This document shows positions 1 to 10,366 of a DNA stretch of 64,000 nt, in pieces (position 1 is the stretch's first letter; each line of letters opens with the position of its first letter). The notes below the pieces were generated by a model. That model was not told the origin of the DNA. It did not search any database and saw nothing but the letters and a program-made list of their open reading frames with translations. A program made the position numbers and the translations under genes. Location of the stretch: contig NC_041006.1 in assembly GCF_004193775.1 (NCBI RefSeq), forward strand, positions 25,348,388 to 25,412,387, written 5' to 3'. The stretch comes from Glycine soja (lineage: Eukaryota; Streptophyta; Magnoliopsida; Fabales; Fabaceae).

Positions 1-783
1 GCAATTTATGAATACGGGAGCCCGGGAAATTGTCTCCTTCTTAGATACAACGTCTTGGGGTAGCACGGTGCTCGACATGTGTATTTAAGAAGGTGACACG
101 GACCTTCCGTTGGTTTGCCAAGAGAGGGGATCAAGACGAAGCCCGTGCATGATGCATATGCGAAAGGCACAATACGGGGATATACATAGCACGACACTAT
201 CCACAAACAAATATAATCATAAGGGTACATGACATTTTGACTATATGCATGACAGTGTGAAAAAAATGGCACGCAGCGTGCTTGCTCCGTGCCCCTATTT
301 TAGGGACCTATACGGGAGAGAGCTTAAAAGGGCTTTTAACGATAATTCCCAAGGTGGTCATATCTCTCTTGATGGTCTCTAGAGGTATCATCCCCTTTGA
401 AGAACATATTGCAGCAGTAGGGACTACTAGCAACAATATGTTGTCAAAGAGAAAAACTCTAGATGAGGGTTCACTGTAATCAAGCAAGTCGGAGACCTAG
501 CATGATCACAGATTCACCTCCACTCCTTAAGTTCCCACAAACCAGGGTATAGGGCCCTTTTTTCAACTCACCGTGTGTGCAAATAGTGTTGGTGTTTGTG
601 TGCATCAAATGAATAAATATTTACCTCATGCATATATTTTAAAACACACTAAAATCATCAAAAGAGTTTATATACACAAGAACATAAGAAAAAAAGAAAA
701 AGAACAAAAGGGAAGTCATAGTAAGGAAAACACACTGATTGATTGGCCTAACTCTCTAACAATAGTCCCCAGTGGAGTCGCCA
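1..783 (-). other. 5' untranslated region of Ogre-like element A
   Basis: This segment is nearly identical to 62015-62797, which lies between the PBS and ORF1 of the right-hand Ogre-like element. It is therefore the internal leader of a second element whose body runs off the left edge. The small frames in it recur in the right copy only because the DNA is repeated. I see no coding signal. Confidence 0.75.
766..783 (-). promoter_or_regulatory. Primer binding site of Ogre-like element A
   Basis: The minus strand reads TGGCGACTCCACTGGGGA, starting with the TGG that pairs with a tRNA CCA end. A tRNA-Arg primer is usual in Ogre/Tat elements; I assign it by family and not by alignment. The same site is at 62780-62797. 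A shorter look-alike (TGGCGACTCCGC) lies about 85 bp further into the LTR near 857-868, so the exact LTR/PBS border is slightly uncertain. Confidence 0.65.
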
Positions 784-2594
784 ACTATCGCAACCAACCC
801 TTCGGCGGGAGGGCGATGCGAGACTCACGGGTGCGTCTTCCAAGAAAGGAAAACGCGCGGAGTCGCCACCAACATTTATTTGAGAAAAACATCAGAAAAC
901 CCAAAAAATACGTGGTCTACGAACTTTAGGTGAAAGGTTTGGGAGTTGTATTTACATATGGGGAAGGTATTAACACCCCATGTCTGTCACAAGGGACCGC
1001 AATCTTTAATCAAGTGTGCGAATATGACTTCAATTTGTGTTATCTTCCCTTTTTTATGTTCTTATGTCTTTTTATGCCTTTTTATATTTTTATCTTTTTT
1101 GTGATTGACAAGGGTGTTTTCCTTGCTCCTACGTATTCCTCAATTATGATAAGGAAATCAAACCTACGTAGTTCTTTGAGAACTAAACGTTGGTTAAATT
1201 GTTTTTATCCCTTTTTTGCAAGATATATTTTTATTGAATGAAAGGTCATTTAAGGCGTCGGACCATTAAACGATCTTTCGATTCTTTTGAAAGGAGAGAA
1301 AACATTAAGGCATTGGACCATTAATGATCTCTTGTATTTTTTGAAAGAGGTAACAAAGCTACGTGTTGATTTTAGGCTTTTAGAAATCCACATTTAACCA
1401 ATAAAAGCGGAAAATACCATTTCAAGGAGTTGGGCCTTAAAAATGGTTTTTTAGGTGATGACAAAAGTTTGATTTATGAATTGATTTTAGCCTTAGTTTC
1501 ACTTTGGTTATTAGTCAATTCGATTAAGAAAGAAAAATCCCAAAGAAAAACGTTTGATTGATTTTTTTTATTATTTTACTAAAAGATATTTTTTTATTAT
1601 TATATTATTATTTTTCTTTTTATTGGTTTTAAACGTGGTTACGGCATGACCGAACGGTCAAATTTCATTTTAACAGAAATTAAAAGATGTTACAATTCAA
1701 ATGATCGGTGGAAATTTATTTTATTTTTGATTTGGCGAGAAAATGACTTAAATAAATGACTAAAGCACGTCAAAAGGGGGTGCGGAAAGAAAATGAAATG
1801 AAAATAAAAGTACGCGAGACAAGTAGGGACCACCAAGGGTACATCGAATGAATTGAAAAGTTTGATTTCAAGAACTTACCGGTTGAAGACCGAAGAACGA
1901 TGAAGAACGAACGAAGAACAATGAAGAACGGTGGAAAATCTTCGCGAAATCGCTCACGGAAACGTCTCGGAAGCGTTACGGAAGTGCCTCGGCTTGGATT
2001 TTCTTCACGGAAACAATTTTTCTCACTAATTTTAAGTGATTCTCAGATACCAGGAGGGTTGAACATTTTTGTTCTGCACTCCTCCCCCTATTTATAAGGG
2101 AACAGAGGGAGGAGCTTGCCACCCAGCTCACCCAGGCGAACTAGGTTGCTTCCTCTAGAAGGCACCGCCTTCTGGTGGAACTTCCTGGAAGGCCCAAGTG
2201 GGCATGATTGCTATTTGTACACCCCTATTTACTAAATACACCCCCTTGCCTTTTTTTGTTGATTCTTTTTCCGTAACGTTACGGAACATTACGAATTATG
2301 TAATGATACTTGTTTTCTTTCTGTAATGTCACGAAACCTTACGGATTACACAATCATCCCTTCTTTGGCTTCCGGAATGTTACGAAATGTTACGGATTGT
2401 GCAACAATGCTTCCTTTTTACTTCCGGCATATCACAGAACTTCACGGATTGTGCAACAATGCTTCTTTTTGACTTTTGGCATGTCATGGAACTTCACATA
2501 TTGTGCAACAATAGGTGCCAAGTACCTCGAAGTGGTCAAACGAGGGTCACATCCCAACAAATAGATGGTCCCCGGAAGAAATTAGGGTATGACA
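784..2594 (-). repeat. 5' LTR of Ogre-like Ty3-gypsy element A
   Basis: On the minus strand this LTR begins TGTCATACCC at 2594 and ends at the PBS near 784, about 1.8 kb. The first 1.2 kb next to the PBS matches 62798-64000 with only scattered substitutions. It interrupts a Sirevirus-type LTR at 2595. The next five bases (CTTAT) would be the target duplication, but the other end is outside the window. The inner end does not show an obvious CA. Confidence 0.75.
2285..2512. repeat. 52-bp tandem repeat inside the Ogre LTR
   Basis: About four to five diverged units, each around 50-52 bp, recur with the core ACGGATTGTGCAACAATG. Matching positions are near 2292, 2342, 2393, 2445 and 2497. The array lies near the outer end of the LTR, its U3 side. 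Confidence 0.7.
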
Positions 2595-2880
2595 CTTATC
2601 TTGATTAAGTCTTCTCTTGATTCTTGAATCTTGAGTCTTGAGTCTTGAATCTTGATCTTGATTCTTGGAAGCTTGAACCTTGAATCTTGATTCTTGATTC
2701 TTGAAATCAAATTTCCTCTTGAACCTTGAAGTGTTCTTGATTCAATCTTGAACATCTTAAACATCTTGCAATCATTCTTTGATTATCATTAATTGACCTT
2801 TGAGCTTTTTGTCATCACCTTTGTTATCATCAAAACATCTTTGAATCAATCTTGATTCATCATGAAGCTTTGCTTCTACA
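2595..2880 (-). repeat. Truncated Sirevirus-type LTR
   Basis: Read on the minus strand from 2880 it begins TGTAGAAGCAAAG and continues through runs of TCAAGAATCAAG to GACTTAATCAAGATAAG. This resembles the first 200 bp of the copia LTR at 3009 on the other strand, but it is clearly a diverged relative. It is cut at 2594/2595 by the Ogre-like LTR, so it is older than that insertion. Confidence 0.65.
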
Positions 2881-3008
2881 AAAAGGAGGAATAAATAACA
2901 GAAATAATTTGTCTCCTACAAAATATTGTGCTTGAACTTGACCATTGAATCTAAGTAACTAAATTTTCTTGAAGTTTTTGTGATTCACATATTACTTTCA
3001 TATCCAAG
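2881..3008. other. Short spacer between nested elements
   Basis: There is no coding signal. The last five bases, CCAAG (3004-3008), match TCAAG after the 3' LTR at 10367-10371 with one mismatch. They are taken as the target duplication of the copia element. Confidence 0.5.
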
Positions 3009-3277
3009 TGTGGAAGCAATGACTTCCAAGATTATTTTGATGATGCCAAAGAATCAAGAGTTAAGCAAATTCCAAAGATTCAAGAATCAAGATACAAGAT
3101 TCAAGAATCAAGTTTCAAGAATCAAGATTCAAGAATAATCAAGTTCAAGATTCAAGACTCAAGATTCAAGAATCAAGAGAAGACTCAGTCAAGATAAGTA
3201 CTAAAAAAGTTTTTCAAAACATTGAGTAGCACAAGATTTTTTCACAAAATCTTTTACCCAAGAGTTTTACTCTCTGG

Positions 3278-3585
3278 TAATCGATTACCAGAAGGTAGTA
3301 ATCGATTACCAGTAGCCAGCATTGTTTTCAAAACTGATTTACAAAGTTGTAATCGATTACTATAATCATGTAATCGATTACCAATGTTTTAAAACGTTAG
3401 ATTTCAAATTTCAAGAGTCACAACTAGTGATAAAACATTTTCAAATCATTTTAAACTTGTGTAATCGATTGCACAATACTTGTAATCGATTACTAGTGTT
3501 TCTAAATGTTTTAATTTTCAAATTTAAACATGAAGAGTCACATCTTTTGATGTGTAATCGATTACACTATAATGGTAATCGATTA
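3278..3585. promoter_or_regulatory. Four 21-bp-phased pairs of TAATCGATTA dyads
   Basis: The core TAATCGATTA (one copy ends in G) starts at 3278 and 3299, 3350 and 3371, 3462 and 3483, 3555 and 3576. Every pair is offset by exactly 21 bp, while the distance between pairs varies (72, 112 and 93 bp). Several sites extend to GGTAATCGATTACC or GTGTAATCGATTACAC, making longer perfect dyads. The 3' LTR keeps the same phasing. I infer binding sites for a dimeric protein, two helical turns apart; the binder is unknown. Confidence 0.7.
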
Positions 3586-3970
3586 CCAGTGACTGATTTC
3601 GAAAAATAAATTTCCAAAAGTCACAATTCTTAAAGAGACTTGTTTCTGAAGATTTTTTCAAAAGTCAAACTTTTTAAGTGACTAGTTTTCAAAAGAGTCA
3701 TAATTTTTAAGAGGTGACTAGTTTTAAAGAAATTGCCAAGAGTCACAAACTTTAACTTGAGTCATCAAATGATTATAAATATGTGGCCATGGCATGAAGT
3801 TTTATAACAAGTTTCTTAACAATTTTTTTTTACAGAAATTTCTGATTCATTTCTCAACTTCTTTCTAAGAGTTTTTGTTCAATACTTTCTCTTCCAAGAA
3901 AAGTTCATTGTTCAAAAAACTTGTGATATTCTTCTTCTTCATTCACTTCTCCATTTGCCAAAAAAATAGA

Positions 3971-4160
3971 AGGACTAACCGCCTGAATTCTTTTGTATCT
4001 CCCTTCTCCCTTTCCAAGAGAATTCAAAGGACTAACCGCCTGAGAATTCTTTTGATTCTTCCCTTCCCCCCTTAAACAAAAGATTTCAAAGGACTAACCG
4101 CCTGAGATATCTTTTGTTTCCCCTTACAAAGATTCAAAGGACTAACTGCCTGAGAATTCT
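3971..4160 (+). repeat. Four-unit minisatellite present only in the 5' LTR
   Basis: Units starting AGGACTAACCGCCTGA (the last has ACTGCC) begin at 3971, 4028, 4090 and 4138. Each is followed by a variable tract ending near TTTTG or TTTG. The 3' LTR goes straight from the preceding sequence into TTTGTCTTAACACATTG, so about 200 bp is absent there. Confidence 0.8.
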
Positions 4161-4669
4161 TTGTCTTAACACATTGAAGGGTACATCCTTTATGGTACAA
4201 GTAGAGGGTACATCTACTTGGGTTGTTGTACTGAGAACAAGAGAGGGTACATCTCTTGTGGATCAATTCAAGTGGAGGGTACATCCACTTGGTTGTTCAA
4301 AGAGAACAAGGGAGGGTACATCCCTTGTGGATCTTTGGCTTGTAAAGGATTTTACAAGGTTGAAAGAAATCTCAAGAACTGTTGGTTGCTTGGGGACTGG
4401 ATGTAGACACGGATTATGGCCAAACCAGTATAAATCTTGTATTTGTCTTCTTCTTCCCTACACTCTTTAATTTCCGCTGTGTACTTTTAATTGCCGCTTT
4501 TACTTTTGGTTAAGTTTCTATTTCTATTCTTTACTTTCTTAACTTTGTAGTAAAAGCCTAGTTGAATCTAGTAACATTAAGAAGGATAATTTTTTAACTA
4601 GTCAAGACTGATTAATAATTAATTCAACCCCCCCTTCTTAATTATTCTGAGGCCAGTTGATCCAACAAG

Positions 4670-4680
4670 TGGTGTCAGAG
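4670..4680 (+). promoter_or_regulatory. Primer binding site of the Sirevirus-like element
   Basis: TGGTGTCAGAG starts two bases after the 5' LTR. It resembles the copia initiator-Met primer site TGGTATCAGAG with one mismatch (G for A). Confidence 0.75.
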
Positions 4681-4717
4681 TAGGTATCTTGAGAAAAGTT
4701 TCACAACGTCAAGATAA

Positions 4718-7700
4718 TTGGCCTCTTCAAATTCTCTGTTTGTCAAAAGTAATTTCAGGTATAGGTCAAATCTGAAATCATTTCAAGATCATGATGAAGA
4801 TCATGCCAACTTATGTCTCATGACAAAATCTCATGAGAACAACAAGGAAGAATCTGTAAGGAAGAAGTGGTACATCAACAGTGGATGTTCCAAGCATATG
4901 ACGGGAGATGCATCCAAGTTTACAACCATTTCCCATAAGAAAAGTGGGCATGTTACATACGGCGACAACAACAAAGGCAAAATCATTGGAGTCGGCAAAA
5001 TAGGTACGAGTTCCTCTACTCCCATTGAAAATGTGTTACTTGTAGAAGGTTTAAAGCATAGCCTATTAAGTGTTAGTCAATTATGTGATAGAGGATATAA
5101 AGTATCTTTTGATTCTGAAAAATGTCTTATCAAGCATGAACATGACAAAGATATTGAGCATATAGGTTTCAGAGAAAATAATGTTTACATGATTGATTTG
5201 AAACAAAAGTCTGAAAATGATAGATGCTTTCTAAGTAAAGATAGTGATCCTTGGTTATGGCATAAGAGAATTGCTCACATTAACATGGATCATCTTAATA
5301 GATTAATCTCAAAAGACCTAGTTGTTGGTTTACCAAAATTAAAATTTGAAAAAGATAAATTATGTGATGCATGCCAAAAAGGTAAACAAACAAAAGCATC
5401 TTTTAAATCTAAAAACATTGTCTCTATCACTCAACCATTACAATTATTTCATATGGATCTGTTTGGACCCTCTAGGGTCATGAGTTTTGGTGGTAGTTAC
5501 TATGCCTTAGTAATTGTTGATGATTATTCTAGATATACTTGGACTTTATTTCTTACTCACAAAAATGATGCATTTCATGCATTTAGAAGACTTGTCAAAG
5601 TCATCCAAAACAAGAAAAATCTCAAAATTATCTCCATTAGAAGTGATCATGGAGGTGAATTTGAAAACAATGATTTTGAAATGTTTTGTGATGAACATGG
5701 CATTGAACACAACTTTTATGAACCTAGGACACCCCAACAAAATGGTGTAGTAGAAAGGAAAAATAGATCTTTAAAAGAAATCGCTAGAACCCTTTTAAAT
5801 GACACTCCACTTCCAAAATATTTTTGGGCAGAAGCTGTCAACACCGCATGTTATATTATGAATAGAGCCTTAATAAGACCCATTCTTAAGAAAACTCCAT
5901 ATGAATTGTTTAACAATAGAAAACCAAACATTGCTCACTTACATGTTTTTGGATGTAAATGTTTTGTCCTAAACAATGGTAAAGAAAGCCTAGGTAAATT
6001 TGATGCTAAGGCGAATGAAGGCATCTTCCTTGGTTATTCCTTACATAGCAAAGCCTTTAGGATATACAACAAAAGAACCATGACAATTGAGGAATCAATA
6101 CATGTTACTTTTGATGAAACTAATATTACCTCTCCAAGAAAGGAGTTTCTTGATGATATTGCAGATTCTTTGGAAGATATGCACAGTCAAGAAAGGAATC
6201 TAAAAAGGAAGAGAAATGAAGAAAACAAGGATGTTCAAGACGACATAGCCCAAGAAAAAGATGACCTTCCCAAAGAATGGAAAACCTCAAGAAATCATCC
6301 TCTTGACAATATCATCGGAGATATCTCAAAAGGGGTAACAACTAGACACTCTCTTAAAGATTTATGCAATAACATGGCATTTGTTTCTATGATAGAACCT
6401 AAAAACTTTAAAGAAGTCATAATAGATTATCAATGGATAGTTGCTATGCAAGAAGAGTTAAATCAATTTGAGAGAAATAATGTTTGGGAACTAGTTGAGA
6501 AACCACATAAGTACCCCATTGTAGGAACTAAGTGGGTATTTAGAAATAAACTAGATGAAAATGGTATAGTAATTAGAAATAAAGCTAGACTAGTTGCAAA
6601 AGGGTACAACCAAGAAGAAAGGATAGACTATGAAGAAACATTTGCACCCGTAGCTAGATTAGAAGCCATTAGGATGCTTTTAGCTTATGCATCTATTATG
6701 AACTTTAAACTATATCAAATGGATGTCAAGAGTGCCTTCTTAAATGGTCTAATCCAAGAGAAAGTATATGTAGAACAACCTCCCGGGTTTGAAGACTCAC
6801 AAAAATTAGATCATGTCTATAGGTTAAAGAAAGCACTTTATGGGTTAAAACAAGCACCTAGGGCTTGGTATGAAAGATTAAGTAAATTCCTATTAGAAAA
6901 GAATTTCATTCGAGGAAAGGTAGATACCACTTTATTCATAAAGAAGAAGGATAATGATATCTTATTGGTACAAATTTATGTTGATGATATAATCTTTGGA
7001 TCTACTAATGAATCTTTGTGCTAGGAGTTTTCTATTGACATGCAAAGTGAGTTTGAGATGTCCATGATGGGTGAGTTAAATTACTTTCTTGGATTACAAA
7101 TCAAACCAATGATGGGATCTTTGTCAACCAAGCAAAATATTGTAAAGAACTCATCAAGAAATTCGGAATGGAGAACTCAAAACACTTGGCTACTCCTATG
7201 AGCACTGGTTGCTACCTTGATAAAGATGAGTCTGGTCAACCCGTTGATGAAAAGAAATATAGAGGTATGATTGGATCTCTACTTTACTTATCTGTAAGTA
7301 GGCCAGATATATTGTTTAGTGTGTGCATGTGTGCAAAGATTCAATCAAATCCAAGTTTTCACATTTAACTGTAGTAAAAAGGATCATAAGATATCTCTTA
7401 GGAACAGTTAACTTAGGATTATGGTACCCAAAAAATTCTTTATGCAATTTAGTAGGATACTCAGATTCAGATTTTGCTGGATCCGAAACAGATAGGAAGA
7501 GCACTAGTGGCACATGTCAATTCATAGGATCTGCTCTTGTCTCTTGGCACAGCAAGAAGCAAAATAGTGTAGCATTATCCACAACCGAAGCAGAATACAT
7601 CTCTGCTGGTAGTTGTTGTGCACAAATCCTATGGATGAAACAACAACTATATGATTATGGGATTATATTAGACCATATCCCCATAAAATGTGACAACACA

Positions 7701-7928
7701 AGCGCCATAAATATATCTAAGAACCCAGTTCTCCACTCTAAAACCAAGCACATAGAAATTAGGCATCATTTTCTTAGGGATCATGTCCTAAAAGGTGACT
7801 GTGTTCTTGAATTTGTAGATACCAAAAATCAACTTGCAAATATCTTCACAAAACCACTACCCAAAGATTCCTTCTACACCATTAGAAGAGAATTAGGACT
7901 TCTAGATGTCAGTGACTTAGACAAATGA
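4718..7928 (+). pseudogene. Copia pol polyprotein, gag missing, broken in RT/RNase H
   Basis: The first frame runs 4718-7024 with no ATG at its start (it opens at TTG). It holds the protease motif as [13 protein letters not shown] at residues 51-63; the usual catalytic Asp is Asn at residue 54 (4877-4879). Next come the pre-integrase HHCC region (WLWHKRIAH...CDAC), the integrase core ([24 protein letters not shown]) and the RT ([22 protein letters not shown]). A TAG at 7022-7024 replaces a codon right after the YVDD block. About 80 bp later a small deletion of about 4 nt shifts frame, and RNase H resumes at 7168 in another frame. A second shift near 7350 leads to the tail (DSDFAG, KSTSG, IFTKPL) ending at 7928. 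Gag and its zinc knuckle are absent. It is defective unless helped in trans. Confidence 0.9.
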
Positions 7929-8462
7929 TTTGTTTTATGTTATGATGACTTATGACTTGTTTAATACACATGCTTGTATTATGTTCTATGAATGATTTAT
8001 GACATTATGTTATTTAATCTCTGAACATAAGTTATGTGTTAAGTATTTGGTACTTAGTTAATTATGACTGAACTTGATGTTTTTATGAATTTTGCACTTA
8101 GATGTTTATGTTTTATTCTTAGACTTGGTTATTTTGTGATATATGACTAAGTGGTTTGCATTTCAATTTGGTTTTATTCATGTTTTGTTGTATGTATGGT
8201 TTAGAATCTTTTATGTTTGTTTTACAAATTATCCTTTGTGTATGTTTTAGATTATTTATGTTTAACGCACTTTGGCCTTTTTGGTGTTGCCAAAGGGGGA
8301 GAGAAAATGGGTATTTTAGAAATTAAGATATTATATTTTCAAAGCATTAAAATTAAGCATAAATTCAGAAAGAAAGGGGGAGAAAGGGATGAGTGAACGA
8401 TAGAACAAAACTTGTATGTATTCTCTTGATTTCAGGATTGTCATCATCAAAAAGGGGGAGAT
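7929..8462 (+). other. 3' non-coding region with three purine tracts
   Basis: This A/T-rich stretch holds three similar purine tracts: CAAAGGGGGAGAGAAAA near 8291, GAAAGGGGGAGAAAGGG near 8372, and AAAAAGGGGGAGAT directly before the 3' LTR (8449-8462). The last is the likely plus-strand primer site. Repeated tracts of this kind are a known Sirevirus feature. There is no envelope-like ORF. Confidence 0.7.
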
Positions 8463-10366
8463 TGTGGAAGCAATGACTTCCAAGATTTTATTTTGATGAT
8501 GCCAAAAGAATCAAGAGTTAAGAAAATTCCAAAGATCAAGAATCAAGTTTCAAAGAATCAAGTTCAAGATTCAAGAATCAAGAGAAGACTCAGTCAAGAT
8601 AAGTTACTAAAAAAGTTTTTCAAAACATTGAGTAGCACAAGAATTTTTCACAAAATCTTATACCAAAGAGTTTTACTCTCTGGTAATCGATTACCAGAAG
8701 GTAGTAATTGATTACCAGTAGCCAGTATTATTTTCAAAACTGATTTACAAAGCTGTAATCGATTACCATAATCATGTAATCGATTACCAATGTTTTTTAA
8801 AACGTTAGATTTCAAATTTCAAGAGTCACAACTATGATAAAANNNNNNNNNNNNNNNNNNNNNNNNNNNNNNNNNNNNNNNNNNNNNNNNNNNNNNNNNN
8901 NNNNNNNNNNNNNNNNNNNNNNNNNNNNNNNNNNNNNNNNNNNNNNNNNNNNNNNNNNNNNNNNNNNNNNNNNNNNNNNNNNNNNNNNNNNNNNNNNNNN
9001 NNNNNNNNNNNNNNNNNNNNNNNNNNNNNNNNNNNNNNNNNNNNNNNNNNNNNNNNNNNNNNNNNNNNNNNNNNNNNNNNNNNNNNNNNNNNNNNNNNNN
9101 NNNNNNNNNNNNNNNNNNNNNNNNNNNNNNNNNNNNNNNNNNNNNNNNNNNNNNNNNNNNNNNNNNNNNNNNNNNNNNNNNNNNNNNNNNNNNNNNNNNN
9201 NNNNNNNNNNNNNNNNNNNNNNNNNNNNNNNNNNNNNNNNNNNNNNNNNNNNNNNNNNNNNNNNNNNNNNNNNNNNNNNNNNNNNNNNNNNNNNNNNNNN
9301 NNNNNNNNNNNNNNNNNNNNNNNNNNNNNNNNNNNNNNNNNCATTTTCAAATCATTTTAAACTTGTGTAATCGATTGCACAATACTTGTAATCGATTACC
9401 AGTGTTTCTAAACGTTTTAATTTTCAAATTTAAACATGAAGAGCCACATCTTTTGATGTGTAATTGATTACACTATAATGGTAATCGATTACCAGTGACT
9501 GATTTCGAAAAATAAATTTCCAAAAGTCACAATTCTTAAAGAGACTTGTTTCTGAAGATTTTTTCAAAAGTCAAACTTTTTAAGTGACTAGTTTTCAAAA
9601 GAGTCACAATTTTTAAGAGGTGACTAGTTTTAAAGAAATTGCCAAGAGTCACAAACTTTAACTTGAGTCATCAAATGATTATAAATATGTGACCATGGCA
9701 TGAAGTTTTATAACAAGTTTCATAACAATTTTTTTTACAGAAATTTCTGATTCATTTCTCAACTTCTTTCGAAGAGTTTTTGTTCAATACTTTCTCTTCC
9801 AAGAAAAGTTCATTGTTCAAAAAAGTTGTCATATTCTTCTTCTTCATTCACTTATCCCTTTGTCTTAACACATTGGAGGGTACATCCTTTGTGGTACAAG
9901 TAGAGGGTACATCTACTTGGGTTGTTGTACTGAGAACAAGAGATGGTACATCTCTTGTGGATCAATTCAAGTGGAGGGTACATCCACTTGGTTGCTCAAA
10001 GAGAACAAGGGAGGGTACATCCCTTGTGGATCTTTGGCTTGTAAAGGATTTTACAAGGTTGAAAGATATCTCAAGAACTGTTGGTTTCTTGGGGACTGGA
10101 TGTAGGCACGGATTATGGCCGAACCAGTATAAATCTTGTGTTTGTCTTCTTCTTCCCTACACTCTTTAATTTCCGCTGTGTACTTTTAATTGCCGCTTTT
10201 ACTTTTGGTTAAGTTTCTATTTCTATTCTTTACTTTCTTAACTTTGTAGTAAAAGCCTAGTTGAATCTAGTAACATTAAGAAGGATAATTTTTTAACTAG
10301 TCAAGACACATTAATAATTAATTCAACCCCCCCTTCTTAATTATTCTGAGGCCACTTGATCCAACA
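8463..10366 (+). repeat. 3' LTR of the Sirevirus-like element, containing an N run
   Basis: It starts TGTGGAAGC right after the purine tract and ends CCAACA at 10366. The dyad pairs are kept at 8684/8705, 8756/8777, 9368/9389 and 9461/9482. Two of the eight cores carry a C-to-T change (TAATTGATTA). It lacks the roughly 200-bp minisatellite of the 5' LTR and holds the N run at 8843-9341. Confidence 0.9.
8843..9341. other. Assembly gap (499 N)
   Basis: The sequence before the run (...GATAAAA) and after it (CATTTTCAAATC...) is directly contiguous in the 5' LTR around 3436. So no bases need be missing. The run is either a fixed-size or estimated placeholder, or it hides an insertion in the 3' LTR. 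Confidence 0.95.

Larger units (their letters stand above)
3009..4667 (+). repeat. 5' LTR of the Sirevirus-like element
   Basis: The LTR is 1659 bp with TG...CA ends. The U3 part carries TCAAGAATCAAG runs (3085-3180), four pairs of TAATCGATTA dyads (3278-3585), a block of four GGACTAACCGCCTGA units (3971-4160), and five GAGGGTACATC-type units (about 4180-4330). The inner end is T- and pyrimidine-rich and stops at CCAACA just before the PBS. Confidence 0.9.
3009..10366 (+). mobile_element. Sirevirus-like Ty1-copia retrotransposon, gag-deleted
   Basis: The element has two LTRs starting TGTGGAAGC and ending CCAACA, a tRNA-iMet-type PBS after the 5' LTR, a copia-order pol (protease, integrase, RT, RNase H), and several purine tracts before the 3' LTR. 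Multiple polypurine tracts and palindromes in the LTR are described for Sireviruses (the soybean SIRE group). The flanks CCAAG and TCAAG support one insertion. There is no gag: pol begins about 50 bp after the PBS, so the element is an internal deletion derivative. Pol also carries a nonsense codon and frameshifts, so it cannot move by itself. Two LTRs and a near-perfect duplication suggest it is fairly young. Confidence 0.9.

Noticed and set aside
573..1241. Small ORFs in the Ogre UTR/LTR, repeated at 62587-63255
   Set aside because: They recur only because the DNA is repeated; they cross the PBS and LTR border and have no protein-like features.
4114..4470. Open frame in the copia LTR (and 9780-10169)
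   Set aside because: It reads through GGGTACATC repeat units in LTR DNA; tandem repeat composition explains it.
8832..9370. Open frames on both strands across the N run
   Set aside because: They consist almost wholly of undetermined residues and are artefacts of the gap.
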